DNA from: Roseobacter sinensis
GTDB taxonomy: Bacteria > Pseudomonadota > Alphaproteobacteria > Rhodobacterales > Rhodobacteraceae
Assembly (NCBI RefSeq): GCF_025755255.1
Contig: NZ_JALIEB010000013.1
Location: 48,671-112,670 of the forward strand
Reading direction: 5' to 3'
DNA: 64,000 bases
Positions 8,415 to 17,106 of this stretch are shown here, in pieces (position 1 is the first letter of the stretch; each line of letters opens with the position of its first letter). The translations under genes and the position numbers were made by a program. The notes under the pieces were generated by a model, which saw only the letters and a program-made list of their open reading frames with translations, searched no databases and was not told the origin of the DNA.

Positions 8415-8653
8415 CACCGCTGAGTAGCCTAGGCCCTCTTAAACGTCGGTGCCAGAATTCCAGAAACTTCAAGAAACGTAAGGTGCGTAGAGGGTGCGAA
8501 CCCAAAAACTGACCGCTGTTCTGCGCAACATGAACAGTGGCTTTGCGGAACGGCAATGTAACGGTATTTCCCAAAGTGGTCGTTCGCCGCGCGGGCGACA
8601 TATGTCTCACAAGCGGACGGAGCGGACGCTCGCATACAACGTCTTCCTGCTCG
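8415..8653. other. intergenic segment, no gene seen
   Basis: Between the IS scar and the stop of the serine hydrolase gene. Short frames exist on both strands but none has a plausible start site, codon pattern or recognisable motif. A second CCTAGG occurs at 8428. I see no terminator with a T-run. Confidence 0.4.
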
Positions 8654-9919
8654 CTATGTCACGTTTTCGCCTGCTACATGCCGGACCAGAGCGTCCATCG
8701 CGTTGCACGTATAGTCATGGAAGTACCAACTGTCCGCTTCCGGCTGGCTTGATTGCTTGATGACCGCAACCTCCCTGTTTCGGTCAATGTAGATCCATTG
8801 GCCGTTCACTCCGAGCGCCATAATCGCTTCCGACCCGGGCGTGTTTCTGATCCACCATTGTGCGCAATAGCTCCAATGGCCATTTGCCATGTCTTCTTCC
8901 GCACTCGGGCCCCTCAGGAAGGCTTCGGTGGACCCCCCTTGCGAAAGGGTGTCGATCACCGCTCCGGGGATGATCTGGTCACCGTCCACACGGCCATTGC
9001 GGAGCATTGCCGCGGCAAAGCGCGCCATGTCCTCTGCCGTGGCGTTCAGCCCACCCCCGGCGACGAGATTGCCCGTGGCATCCAGAAGGACATATGCCTC
9101 ACCGGTCATGCCGAGTCTTGACCAAAGGCGGGTTTCCAGCAGGGTCACAAAATTCTGACCGAACAGTCGACTGACCGCCCAGTTCAGGACATCGGTCTGC
9201 GGCGTCTGGTACTCGAACACCGAACCATGCGCGCGTCCCTCGAGCTTGGTCAGTGTGGTGGCATAGTCATAGAGGCTCTTTGGTCCGTCCCAATCGACCG
9301 CCTTGCTGCCGGCCCCAAGAACCGCAACGTAATCGTGGAACTCTGCGTCGGGGTCTTCATAGTCCTCACTGAATTTCAGCGATGCCGTCATGTCGAGGAC
9401 CTGACCGAAGGTGGCGTCGGAAAACCCCGATCCGTTGTCGAGTTCCGGTATGATATCCACGATCGGGGTGTCCCGCGTGACCAGCCCCTCTTCGATCGCG
9501 GTCAATGCGAAGAGGCCGATGAAGGACTTGGTGCAGCTGAACATGATGTGCGGCGTGTGGGGCGTCATGCCATTGAGGTAACGCTCGTAGACGACCCTGT
9601 CCTTGTGAACTACGATCAGGCTGTCGGTGAATGTCTGCCGCAGGAAGCAATCGAAATCAGCGAGAGTGCCATCCTTGCGTCGAACCGACAGGCTGCCGAT
9701 GTCAGCGTCGATCTCGCGCCTCATCGCTTTACCGTCATCGCTGGGCCGCACACGTGCTGTCGGCCAGATCCGCCGCATATTTTGGTAAGCCCACCGATTG
9801 AATGGCGGCTCCCACATACCATTGAAGCGATCCACCCGCTTATCCGCAGGCGGCGGAAACCCCTGCATAAGGCCAAGCTCCAGATGAGTTGCGGTATCGA
9901 AGGGTTCGGGGATCGCCAT
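8654..9919 (-). CDS. beta-lactamase-family serine hydrolase (NylB/EstB-like)
   Basis: This encodes 421 residues from the ATG at 9919 (a GTG at 9961 would add 14). The active-site motif is S128-C-T-K131 in MFSCTKSF, and Y237 in FEYQTPQTDVLNW is the third catalytic residue. This arrangement is that of class C beta-lactamase-fold hydrolases such as 6-aminohexanoate-dimer hydrolase and family VIII esterases. No signal peptide is seen, so it is cytoplasmic and not a typical beta-lactamase; the substrate is probably an amide or ester. It sits between the broken IS and virD4, so it looks like cargo inserted in the transfer region. Confidence 0.8.
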   Translation of the reverse strand: MAIPEPFDTATHLELGLMQGFPPPADKRVDRFNGMWEPPFNRWAYQNMRRIWPTARVRPSDDGKAMRREIDADIGSLSVRRKDGTLADFDCFLRQTFTDSLIVVHKDRVVYERYLNGMTPHTPHIMFSCTKSFIGLFALTAIEEGLVTRDTPIVDIIPELDNGSGFSDATFGQVLDMTASLKFSEDYEDPDAEFHDYVAVLGAGSKAVDWDGPKSLYDYATTLTKLEGRAHGSVFEYQTPQTDVLNWAVSRLFGQNFVTLLETRLWSRLGMTGEAYVLLDATGNLVAGGGLNATAEDMARFAAAMLRNGRVDGDQIIPGAVIDTLSQGGSTEAFLRGPSAEEDMANGHWSYCAQWWIRNTPGSEAIMALGVNGQWIYIDRNREVAVIKQSSQPEADSWYFHDYTCNAMDALVRHVAGENVT

Positions 9920-10117
9920 GGCAGTAGTCGCCTTTCCAAAACTGTCTTTCTTAGCTCCCACACCAGAGGTGAACGGCTAGGCTCGCGCGGGTCTGACTAA
10001 CAGGTTAGCATTGCGTTGTAGGCATGACGACTCTCGACACCGCACATGTCCGCTTGGGGCTCGGAGCTGCCCTTCATCACACCTGATTCCAATGTCCGTT
10101 CTGAGCGCAACAGTCGC

Positions 10118-12112
10118 TTAAGACCGATGCGCGAGACCCGAAAGCTCACTCTCTAGTTGCTCTAATTCATTCAGCGCCTCCTGGACAGTGGCCACGTCAT
10201 CTTCGTTAGCAGCCTCGACATCAAGTTCCGTTCGCGCCTCGAAATCCATCTCGAACTGGCCCTGATCATCCGCGATGACTGCGGCGCGCGCCCGCCGCGC
10301 ATCCGGAGCAGAGCCAAGGTTGACACGCGAATTTCCACCGGGTTCGCCAAACCCCATCCTGGCCTCGAGATCTCGTTCCGACAGGCCTGATCCCCGCGGG
10401 GCCGTGGGCGTCGCCCTTACGCTCAAGGGTAACTCTCCCATCGGCGCTACGGGTCCTTCCGGAAACGGCAGATCCCCCTCTTGCGCGGCATGGATCTTCC
10501 TGAAGAATGGGTCCTCGTAATACACCACGCGCTTGGCCCGGACCGGCATCTGCGCATCGACGACCATAATGATCTCATCCAGCGGCAACCGGCGCGCCTC
10601 GTCCTCGGGCAGGAGCGAGACCTCCTCGGTCCGTTCGGACTGGCTCCGACCTTCGAAGGGATTCTTGCCGATGGCGCGAGATCGCGTGACTACGGTCTTC
10701 GTGGTCTTGCCCACGGCCTTGCTCAGCTCCTCGACGGTCTTTTCATCCGAAGGCGTGAGATAGAGCTTTATTCCAGCATTGCCCTGCAGCGCGCGCCGCG
10801 TGTTCTCGCCGTAGATCTCGTCAATGGCGGGGATGGTCTGGGTGACGATCGCGAGATGCCCGCGGTACTGGCGCAGGATCTCGATGCTCTCGGCCACGAT
10901 GGGCATCTTGCCGAGGCGATTGAACTCGTCGAGCAGGATCATCACGGGCCAGGGCTCATCCGGGCCCGGTTCCTTGTCCTGGAGTGCCGAGAGCAGATCG
11001 GAGAAGAACAGCCGGATCAGCGGCGCCAGGGATTTTACCATGAGCGGCTGGACCACGAGATAGACACTGAACGGCTGCTTGCGGATCGTCCGGAAGTCGA
11101 AGTCTGAGACCGACGTGGCCTCATCGATCGCCGGGTTCTGCCATTGATCGAGCCCGGACGTCATCAGGAGCGAGACATAGGAGGTCAGCGTGTCGTTATT
11201 GGTCGACGCGAGCCGGGTGAAGATCAGTCGCGCGGCCGGGTTTCGGACCTCGTGAGCGCGCGCGAGATATTCCTTCTGCTTGTGCCCGCCGGAAGCGGCA
11301 ATGCGGTAAATCTCGCCCAGCGTTGGTCGTTGCCGCTGAAAGGCCAAGAGCCCCGCAGCAACAAAGAGATCGATCCCGCCCTTGAGAAGCCCCTGCACAC
11401 GGTCGTTGTCGTTCTGCAAAAAGAGCGTCGCGAGGAGCAATAGTTCCATCTGCTGGCGTGCCGGGTCTTTCAATTGATAGATGCGCAGAAGCGGGTTGTA
11501 GCGATGGGTGCGCTTGGTCTCCCAATCCGTCGGCGCGAAGCGGTAGACCTCGTCGCCCACCGCGGCGCGGTGACGGGCTGAGGCCTCATAGCATTCGCCC
11601 TTCACGTCGAGGACAACAGCCGAACCCTGCCAGACAAGCAGGTTCGGAATGACGAAGCCAGTTGTTTTGCCGCGCCCGGTGGGCGCCACGATGAGCGCGT
11701 GCGGGAAGGTCTTAGAGCAGAGAAATGGCGCGCGGGAGGCGGGCTTGCCAAGCTTGCCAATCACAAAGCCCGTCCCGGGGTCACCGAAAAACCCGTTCTG
11801 TTTCATTTCCCGGCGGGTCTGCCAATGGGTGGTGCCGAAGCGGGTGAGGGCCGAGCCGGACATCGCGAGGCTCATGAGCAAGCCCAGCATCCCTGCCCCA
11901 CCCATGATCAGGTTGACCAGTCGGAAGTCATCCGGCCGGGTATGTCGGAACGCAAGGTAATTCTCAGCGATGTAAAAGAAGTCAATATCAGCCTGAAACC
12001 CCAGATCGCGGAAAGTCAGAACGGCGGAGGCGATCGCGTAGCCCATCGCCATGGCGACGAGGGTCACCAGCACCACGCCGACGGCGAGCCTTCCTCTCCC
12101 CATGCCATCCAT
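10118..12112 (-). CDS. virD4: VirD4/TraG-type coupling protein
   Basis: This encodes 664 residues. Two N-terminal membrane helices (about 12-33 and 67-88) are followed by the ATPase domain, with Walker A APTGRGKTTG (143-152) and Walker B VMILLDEFNRLGK. The stretch KTVEELSKAVGKTTKT is typical of the family's ATPase core. The acidic C-terminal tail (from about 630) resembles substrate-docking tails. The protein brings the relaxase-DNA complex to the secretion channel. Its start shares an A with the relaxase stop (TGATG), so the two are translationally coupled. It is on the opposite strand from the virB operon. Confidence 0.92.
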   Translation of the reverse strand: MDGMGRGRLAVGVVLVTLVAMAMGYAIASAVLTFRDLGFQADIDFFYIAENYLAFRHTRPDDFRLVNLIMGGAGMLGLLMSLAMSGSALTRFGTTHWQTRREMKQNGFFGDPGTGFVIGKLGKPASRAPFLCSKTFPHALIVAPTGRGKTTGFVIPNLLVWQGSAVVLDVKGECYEASARHRAAVGDEVYRFAPTDWETKRTHRYNPLLRIYQLKDPARQQMELLLLATLFLQNDNDRVQGLLKGGIDLFVAAGLLAFQRQRPTLGEIYRIAASGGHKQKEYLARAHEVRNPAARLIFTRLASTNNDTLTSYVSLLMTSGLDQWQNPAIDEATSVSDFDFRTIRKQPFSVYLVVQPLMVKSLAPLIRLFFSDLLSALQDKEPGPDEPWPVMILLDEFNRLGKMPIVAESIEILRQYRGHLAIVTQTIPAIDEIYGENTRRALQGNAGIKLYLTPSDEKTVEELSKAVGKTTKTVVTRSRAIGKNPFEGRSQSERTEEVSLLPEDEARRLPLDEIIMVVDAQMPVRAKRVVYYEDPFFRKIHAAQEGDLPFPEGPVAPMGELPLSVRATPTAPRGSGLSERDLEARMGFGEPGGNSRVNLGSAPDARRARAAVIADDQGQFEMDFEARTELDVEAANEDDVATVQEALNELEQLESELSGLAHRS

Positions 12113-15100
12113 CAGTGAGTCTCCCCGCGTTCTTTCTCGCCGTCGGTGAGATCGGCGCGCTGAAGTTCGTATTCCCGGTCAGCTATTTCCTCGACAACGG
12201 CCCGCGCCGCCTCACTGTTGGCCGTTGCCTCATCGGACTGAAGGTAGACCTTTGCAGCGTAGAGCCGGTCGAGACGATCCGAGATTTGTTCTTTCAGGAC
12301 GTCTACGTCGCCGTCGCTGAGCCGATTGATTTGATCCGCATTGAGATCCCGTTCCACCGCCACGCGATAGTCGGAACGATGCCACGAATCCTCGAAGAGC
12401 GATGAGAGACTGCCCGCGCGCTCATGATCAATGACTCGCTGGATTTCCTTTCTCTCTGAGAGACGTATTGGACCGACAAATCCATGCTGCCGGAAGAGGT
12501 CCCGCAAGCCATCCCGATCCGACTTGATGTCTTGAAACTCTTGTTCAGTGACGATTCTGTCGCCATCGCTCCCCATTTGCAGGGCATCTTCGTAGAGGCT
12601 CAGCCTGAGGTTGTAGTCTTGTTCGACATCCCGCTCCATCCGTTCCCCAAACTGTTGCAGGGTATCCCGAATCAGAACTTCCGCGCGATGCGCCGACCTA
12701 GCGTCCAAATGTCCTTGCGTCCGATCCATGTTGAGATCAAGAACAGCTGCGCTGAGCTCGACGCCGCTTCCGTCATGCGGCCGGTCATTGGTCAAGCGAC
12801 CACGTTCGAAAACGACCTTTTCGAAATACGAATACTCATCAGCTGTTCTATCAATCTGCTTCTCGACGCCGCGTTCGACATCTCGGATTATTTGGGCGTC
12901 AGAATTTGAAAATTCTGCCATTTGCACCTCATCTCGCTCCACCACGGCCCGCGCCGCCTCACTGTTGGCCGTTGCCTCATCAGACTGAAGGTAGACCTTG
13001 GCGGCGTAGAGCCGGTCGAGACGATCCGAGATCTGCTCCCTCAGGACGTCCCTGTCGCCGTCTTGCAGCCGTTCGATCTGCTCCGCATCGAGTTCCCGCT
13101 CGACGGTCTCCCGATAGGCCAGCCGCTGTTGTGTATCTGTAAAGGGCGCGGTCATCTCGCCGGACCGTTCGTGCTCGATGACCCGCCGCAATTCAGCGTC
13201 GTCGACAGGCTGGCTGACGACCTCCGGTCTCGTGGACCGCGCGAGGCGCGCGCCCTGCGCCGTATCGCTTACGCCGTCCCGCAGTCTTTCGCGCATCTCG
13301 GTCTCCCGCCGAAACTGATTGATGGCCGCGGTATTGTGCGCCTCAACAACAGCCGCATAGGTCGCGCCAAGACCGCGCGCGAGATGAACTGGCATGTCCG
13401 GATAGCGCGCCCGGAACTCATCCGTGACGGCTTCGGCAACAGGCGTCCTGAAGTCACGCTCTGCCATAATTCTATCAACATCGCGCGCAATCTCCTCCGC
13501 GCGATCCTCGTCGGTAATGTGTTCCCGGAAGGGTTCGGATCTGTCGATCACATCGCCGGGCCGTGCGAGCAGCTGCGGGTGCGCGTCGATATAGGCGCGC
13601 TGCTCCGTCTCGATCTGCCGTTGGGCCCGGAAGGCAATCCGCCCTTCACGGTCTTCGATCTGCTGCTCGGTCAGGCCCTCCGCGCGCATCGCTCGCCGGA
13701 TCGTCTGTTCCATCGCCTCAGCGGCCTCGCGATGGTAATGGATCCGCTCCAAGATGGTTTCCCCTTCCATTACACGGTCCTCCCTCAGGACAGCTGCCCT
13801 CTCAAGCGTGATACCAACCTGGACATGCGCGCGGTTCAGCGCCTCGCGCGCGGTCTCAAGATCGGCGCGCCGCTCGAGGTTGAGACCGCCCGTCTCTGCC
13901 ACCCGCGCCAGATCATCGGCGATCCATTGCCGCTCGAGCGCGGCGTTCTGCGCCCCCGTCTCCACCCGCGCGATGACGACAGAGGACCGGATCCCCGTGC
14001 CTCTGAGCGCGGTGTCGATCTGCGCCCGGACGTCGGATTCCTGCAACCGCACCAATTGGTCCCTGTCGATCTTTGCCTCGGAATAGATCCCACCATCCGA
14101 CGGACTTTCGGTCAGCGTCCCCGACCGAAGCCCCAGCGGTTGCATATGGGCGAGCCGCGCCTGGATCTCGTTGAGCTTCCGTTCCAGCTGCGGGCGCTCC
14201 GTCTCTTGCTTCGCGGCGATCATGCCCTGGACGCGCGCGACCTGATCGGCGTAGCGGATCCTCAGATCGTCAAAGCTCTGCTCCTCAGCCATGTAGACCC
14301 CTCCCTCCAAATTAAGTCTGCCACCCCTCGCGAGAAGCTCACCGGCCCGGAAGAGCGCGGCGGAGATATCTTCACGGGCGTCGCGCGAGGCCTCCACCGC
14401 GAGCGCATGATAGACGGTCCGGGTATTGGCGATCTCAGCCAGCGCACGCTCCAGATCGGCGCCCACGCGCGGCCGCGGCGCCGCCACCCGGCTCTCCTCT
14501 TTCGCCGCATAGACCTCGCGCGTTCTGGCGGGGTAATGCACCACCCCCCGGTCCAAGCGTCGGGTCGCTTCCAGACGCACCCCGAACCTCTCGGCCTCCT
14601 CCACCATGGCGAGGCGGAAGTCGTCGTAGTTGAATCGGTGGTCGCGGCCGAGGAAGAAGAACTCTCCTTCCTGGGACCGGCGGTTCAGGACAATGTGCGC
14701 GTGCGGGTGCGCGCGGTCCTCATGCACCGCGATGATGTAATCGAAATGCGCCTCATCGGTCTGGAAGAAGCGCTCGGCGACATTCGCCGTGATGTCGCGG
14801 ACGTCCTCGCCCCGTGTGCCGATCGGGTAGGACAGAAGCATATGGGTCGTCTGTCCGAGCTTTGGTTTGAAGCCCGCGCTCCAACGCTTCGCGAAGCGTT
14901 CTGTCAGCTCCTTGATCTCCTTGTTGTTGAGCTTTGCCTTGCCATCAAGGAATCCGGAACTGTCGACAATATGGGTGGACTTTGTGGTGAGATAACCAAG
15001 CTGGTTCGAGAGCTCGGATTTGGAATGGGTACCCCCGCCCCGGATGGCCTTGAAGACCGCCGCACGATGCCCTGCCGCGGCCCGAATGAGCTGCCTCTGC

Positions 15101-15216
15101 TTCTTGACATGGAGCCCCTGCATAGACCCGCGGATCCGGCTCCAGCCCTCCCGGAAGACCTCGCCGGTCACGTCATGGACCGCAGCGGCGGCCCGTATGG
15201 CATCATTCAGCGGCAT
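12112..15216 (-). CDS. virD2: VirD2-type relaxase with duplicated C-terminal module
   Basis: This encodes 1034 residues. The relaxase domain is at about 60-210: motif I region NQLGYLTTKS with candidate nicking tyrosine Y75, and the metal-binding motif III HEDRAHPHAHIV (165-176; H170, H172, H174). The remaining 800 residues are charged, mostly helical and unusual. Two modules of about 95 residues (roughly 665-760 and 920-1015) are clear repeats: each begins R-VI-HER-G and ends QISDRLDRLYAAKVYLQSDE. The protein nicks at oriT and pilots the strand. The start overlaps the mobC-like gene by 14 bases. The frame covering most of it on the opposite strand is a shadow. Confidence 0.9.
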   Translation of the reverse strand: MPLNDAIRAAAAVHDVTGEVFREGWSRIRGSMQGLHVKKQRQLIRAAAGHRAAVFKAIRGGGTHSKSELSNQLGYLTTKSTHIVDSSGFLDGKAKLNNKEIKELTERFAKRWSAGFKPKLGQTTHMLLSYPIGTRGEDVRDITANVAERFFQTDEAHFDYIIAVHEDRAHPHAHIVLNRRSQEGEFFFLGRDHRFNYDDFRLAMVEEAERFGVRLEATRRLDRGVVHYPARTREVYAAKEESRVAAPRPRVGADLERALAEIANTRTVYHALAVEASRDAREDISAALFRAGELLARGGRLNLEGGVYMAEEQSFDDLRIRYADQVARVQGMIAAKQETERPQLERKLNEIQARLAHMQPLGLRSGTLTESPSDGGIYSEAKIDRDQLVRLQESDVRAQIDTALRGTGIRSSVVIARVETGAQNAALERQWIADDLARVAETGGLNLERRADLETAREALNRAHVQVGITLERAAVLREDRVMEGETILERIHYHREAAEAMEQTIRRAMRAEGLTEQQIEDREGRIAFRAQRQIETEQRAYIDAHPQLLARPGDVIDRSEPFREHITDEDRAEEIARDVDRIMAERDFRTPVAEAVTDEFRARYPDMPVHLARGLGATYAAVVEAHNTAAINQFRRETEMRERLRDGVSDTAQGARLARSTRPEVVSQPVDDAELRRVIEHERSGEMTAPFTDTQQRLAYRETVERELDAEQIERLQDGDRDVLREQISDRLDRLYAAKVYLQSDEATANSEAARAVVERDEVQMAEFSNSDAQIIRDVERGVEKQIDRTADEYSYFEKVVFERGRLTNDRPHDGSGVELSAAVLDLNMDRTQGHLDARSAHRAEVLIRDTLQQFGERMERDVEQDYNLRLSLYEDALQMGSDGDRIVTEQEFQDIKSDRDGLRDLFRQHGFVGPIRLSERKEIQRVIDHERAGSLSSLFEDSWHRSDYRVAVERDLNADQINRLSDGDVDVLKEQISDRLDRLYAAKVYLQSDEATANSEAARAVVEEIADREYELQRADLTDGEKERGETH
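12197..12286 (-). repeat. 90-bp near-identical repeat in relaxase gene, copy A
   Basis: This stretch matches 12944-13033 at an offset of 747 bases, with only a few substitutions. It encodes the end of the second C-terminal module. The DNA is much closer than the rest of the module pair, in which the proteins have diverged to about half identity. Confidence 0.8.
12944..13033 (-). repeat. 90-bp near-identical repeat in relaxase gene, copy B
   Basis: Partner of 12197-12286. Together they bound a 747-bp segment; recombination between them in frame would remove 249 codons and leave a shorter but open relaxase gene. Confidence 0.8.
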
Positions 15217-15772
15217 GGGCGAACTCCCTCAAGGCGGCTGTGGCCTCCAGTTGCATCGCGTCGCGACGCCGCCGAACCAACAGGTCGATTTCGTCGGCGG
15301 CATCGAGAATGAAACGCGCCAGCCCCCGCATCTGGGCGAGCCGCAGATCGGAGAACGCGGCCGCCCCCTGCCCTGTCCGGTTGGCCTCCGCCATACATTT
15401 GGAGAGCTGCACAACGCTATTGCCGACCTCGTGCAAGGAAGTCCGGTAGCGCGCCATCTCGGCTGCCAGCGCCACATCCGGAACGAAGGTTCCGCCGGCG
15501 GCCTGGATGAGCCGTCTCAGCCCCTCTGTGCGGGTCTCGATTCCCGCCGCAAAAAATACCGCATCCAGCGCCTCGAGCTCATCGGGTGTCAGCTTCACGG
15601 TCACCGCTGCCGTCGCCACGGCGGTGTCCTTCTGCCGCTCCGCATCGGCTTTGAGCGTGTACTGAATGGCTCTCTGGGATACCCCAAACCGGTCGGAGAG
15701 AACCGCCGTCGAGACGCCTTCTGCGGCCTCACGCACGATCTCCATCTTCTGGGGTGCGGTCAGTCGTTTCAT
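15203..15772 (-). CDS. mobC: MobC/VirD1-like relaxosome accessory protein
   Basis: This encodes 189 residues from the ATG at 15772 (a GTG three codons earlier at 15781 is possible). Residues 5-35 form a helix-turn-helix (QKMEIVREAAEGVSTAVLSD then RFGVSQRAIQYTL). The middle has the TPDELEALD-type ribbon-helix-helix segment, and the C-terminal half carries the MobC signature ELHEVGN-like SLHEVGNSVVQLSKCMAEAN. Such proteins bind oriT and help the relaxase open the DNA. The gene overlaps the relaxase start and faces the candidate oriT, the usual arrangement. Confidence 0.8.
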   Translation of the reverse strand: MKRLTAPQKMEIVREAAEGVSTAVLSDRFGVSQRAIQYTLKADAERQKDTAVATAAVTVKLTPDELEALDAVFFAAGIETRTEGLRRLIQAAGGTFVPDVALAAEMARYRTSLHEVGNSVVQLSKCMAEANRTGQGAAAFSDLRLAQMRGLARFILDAADEIDLLVRRRRDAMQLEATAALREFAHAAE

Positions 15773-16035
15773 CTGGGACACGCGAAGAAAGCCCCCCTAT
15801 TTCCTGCCACCTTCAGCAGCGACCTCTCCACAATCACAAAGCAAACGGTTTGTGTCAATACTGCATTATTGCAACCCGACAGGATTTCTGTTTCTGGGCC
15901 GCTTTTTGCCGAGCACCCGTGGGGAGGGGCGGCCATCGAAACGCCAAGTTTCATGCCGCCTGATGTGCGCCTCGCGGCTAACCTCACGTCAAGACTTCCG
16001 CCCGGCTTCACTTATGCCCGCGCCAGAGCTTTTGA

Positions 16036-16055
16036 CCGAACACGCATGTGTTCGG
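16036..16055. repeat. perfect hairpin CCGAACAC-GCAT-GTGTTCGG
   Basis: Eight-base perfect arms surround a 4-base loop. No T-run follows on either strand, so it is unlikely to be an intrinsic terminator. It lies between mobC and the larger nested repeat and may be a protein-binding site of the relaxosome. Confidence 0.6.
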
Positions 16056-16088
16056 ACGGAAGCGAGGGGGCGGCGCAAATCCCCTCGG

Positions 16089-16213
16089 ATGGGGCGGTCC
16101 AACGGCGTCAAGGGTGGCCAGATTTGGCCCCCAAATCTCTGCCGGAAAAACCCGGTAGGCGTAGCCGACGGGTTATTCCGGATGGCACCCTTGAGGCCGT
16201 TGGACCGCCCCAT
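16089..16213. repeat. nested long inverted repeat (oriT candidate)
   Basis: The outer arms at 16089-16116 and 16186-16213 are 28 bases each and match at 27. Between them are two inner hairpins: AGATTTGG/CCAAATCT (16120-16127 and 16131-16138, perfect) and CCGGAAAAACCCG against its near-complement at 16169-16181 (12 of 13). The structure could fold into a cruciform with two side stems. It is close to the mobC/relaxase operon, which suggests an origin of transfer. I cannot locate a nic site with confidence. Confidence 0.6.
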
Positions 16214-16365
16214 CACGAACCATCTCTATTCTTCCACCGGGACCGCTTGCGGTCCCGCCAACCATGACTTGAGCCGGGCCACCGGCCCGGCTCTCCTTCC
16301 CTCGCGCAGCGGTCCCGGCAACAGGCCAGGGCCGCCCGGGGGGCGACCCATCCTCGTCGGAGGAT

Positions 16366-16572
16366 TCAGTCCTGCGGCTCCTTTGCGCTCGGCGGGAACA
16401 TCACCAGCTCCGAGACCGCGACCGGGAAGTCGAGCTTGAGGCTGAAGAACTCCGAGCCGTCCCCGTTGCGGGTGTTGCGGAACATCGCACCCACGCGCTG
16501 AAAACGGGTGCGCTCCTGGCCATCGGTGTCGGTGAACTTGACGGGGACGGTGGCGACGTAGTGGTTGGTCAT
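16366..16572 (-). CDS. small conserved-looking plasmid protein, unknown
   Basis: This encodes 68 residues. The ATG at 16572 has a strong site, AAGGAG, eight bases upstream. The sequence includes a TRFQRVGAMFRNTRN core and an EFFSLKLDFP strand. The strand-rich pattern and the -SLKLD- element recall DUF736-like small plasmid proteins, but this is only a resemblance. A frameshifted relative lies on the other strand just beyond, at 16760-16925, which shows that the family once had two copies here. Confidence 0.6.
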   Translation of the reverse strand: MTNHYVATVPVKFTDTDGQERTRFQRVGAMFRNTRNGDGSEFFSLKLDFPVAVSELVMFPPSAKEPQD

Positions 16573-16759
16573 TTGGGTTACTCCTTGTTGCGATGGGGAT
16601 CTGCCAGCACGGGGGCAAGAGGCCCGGTCGCAAGCGCAAATGCGGAGGGTCCGCGGCTCCGCCGTGGAAGCCGTATTTGTGCTTGCCGAAGCGTGAGCTG
16701 AGGGCACGAACGGGCCGACCCCGTGCGATCCACATCTATGAGCAAAAAGGAGAGACCCG

Positions 16760-16925
16760 GATGACCCCTGCCATCACGCCGACGCCACCATCCGCGTCCC
16801 ACCGAACCTGGCCGGGGTGCTGACGAAGCGCGCCCGCGTGGGTGCGATGTTCCGCAACGCAACCCGAGGAACGCGCAAGTCTTCCGCCTAAAGTGCGACG
16901 TCTCGACCCCTCGCGTCTTGAACTG
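16760..16925 (+). pseudogene. frameshifted relative of the 68-residue protein
   Basis: An ATG with AAGGAGAGACCCGG upstream opens a frame that stops after 20 codons. Reading on in the next frames gives RARVGAMFRNATRGT and then VFRLKCDVSTP, which align with QRVGAMFRNTRN and EFFSLKLDFP of the gene at 16366-16572. At least two frameshifts are needed. The ribosome site is intact, so the loss may be recent, or a sequencing error could be involved. Confidence 0.55.
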
Positions 16926-17078
16926 TCGAGGATACCCATGAGGCGCGCATAGCCTCCAGCCAGACCCCGATGCGGATGGACCGAACGCTGACGGACCGGG
17001 TAGAGGGATGACGGTGCTGGACGGCGCAGCCTGTCGATCTTGATACACCGACCGCACGCGCCATGAGACATGACGAAA

Positions 17079-17099
17079 GGGCCGCGCCAAGCGCGACCC
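17079..17099 (-). terminator. hairpin after the DUF2493 gene
   Basis: On the minus strand a stem GGGTCGCGC / GCGCGGCCC with loop TTG (one T-G pair) is followed by TTTCGTC. It begins 8 bases past the stop of the DUF2493 gene, the right place for its terminator, though the T-run is short. Confidence 0.55.
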
Positions 17100-17106
17100 C
17101 CTCTCT

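Larger units (their letters stand above)
15782..16365. other. gene-free region upstream of mobC; candidate oriT
   Basis: About 580 bases without a credible gene lie upstream of the mobilisation operon. The first 100 bases are AT-richer and probably contain the mobC promoter. A 20-bp hairpin at 16036-16055 and a nested set of inverted repeats at 16089-16213 follow. An oriT is expected next to mobC and the relaxase gene, and the repeat density here is the highest in the window. Confidence 0.5.

Noticed and set aside
8654..9919. The serine hydrolase as a secreted beta-lactamase giving resistance
   Set aside because: There is no signal peptide, and the S-C-T-K and Y-Q-T motifs fit NylB/EstB-like hydrolases better than resistance enzymes.
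12922..15312. A 796-codon open frame on the plus strand
   Set aside because: It is the antisense of the relaxase gene, which has convincing motifs, coupled neighbours and a normal start. High GC keeps the opposite frame open.
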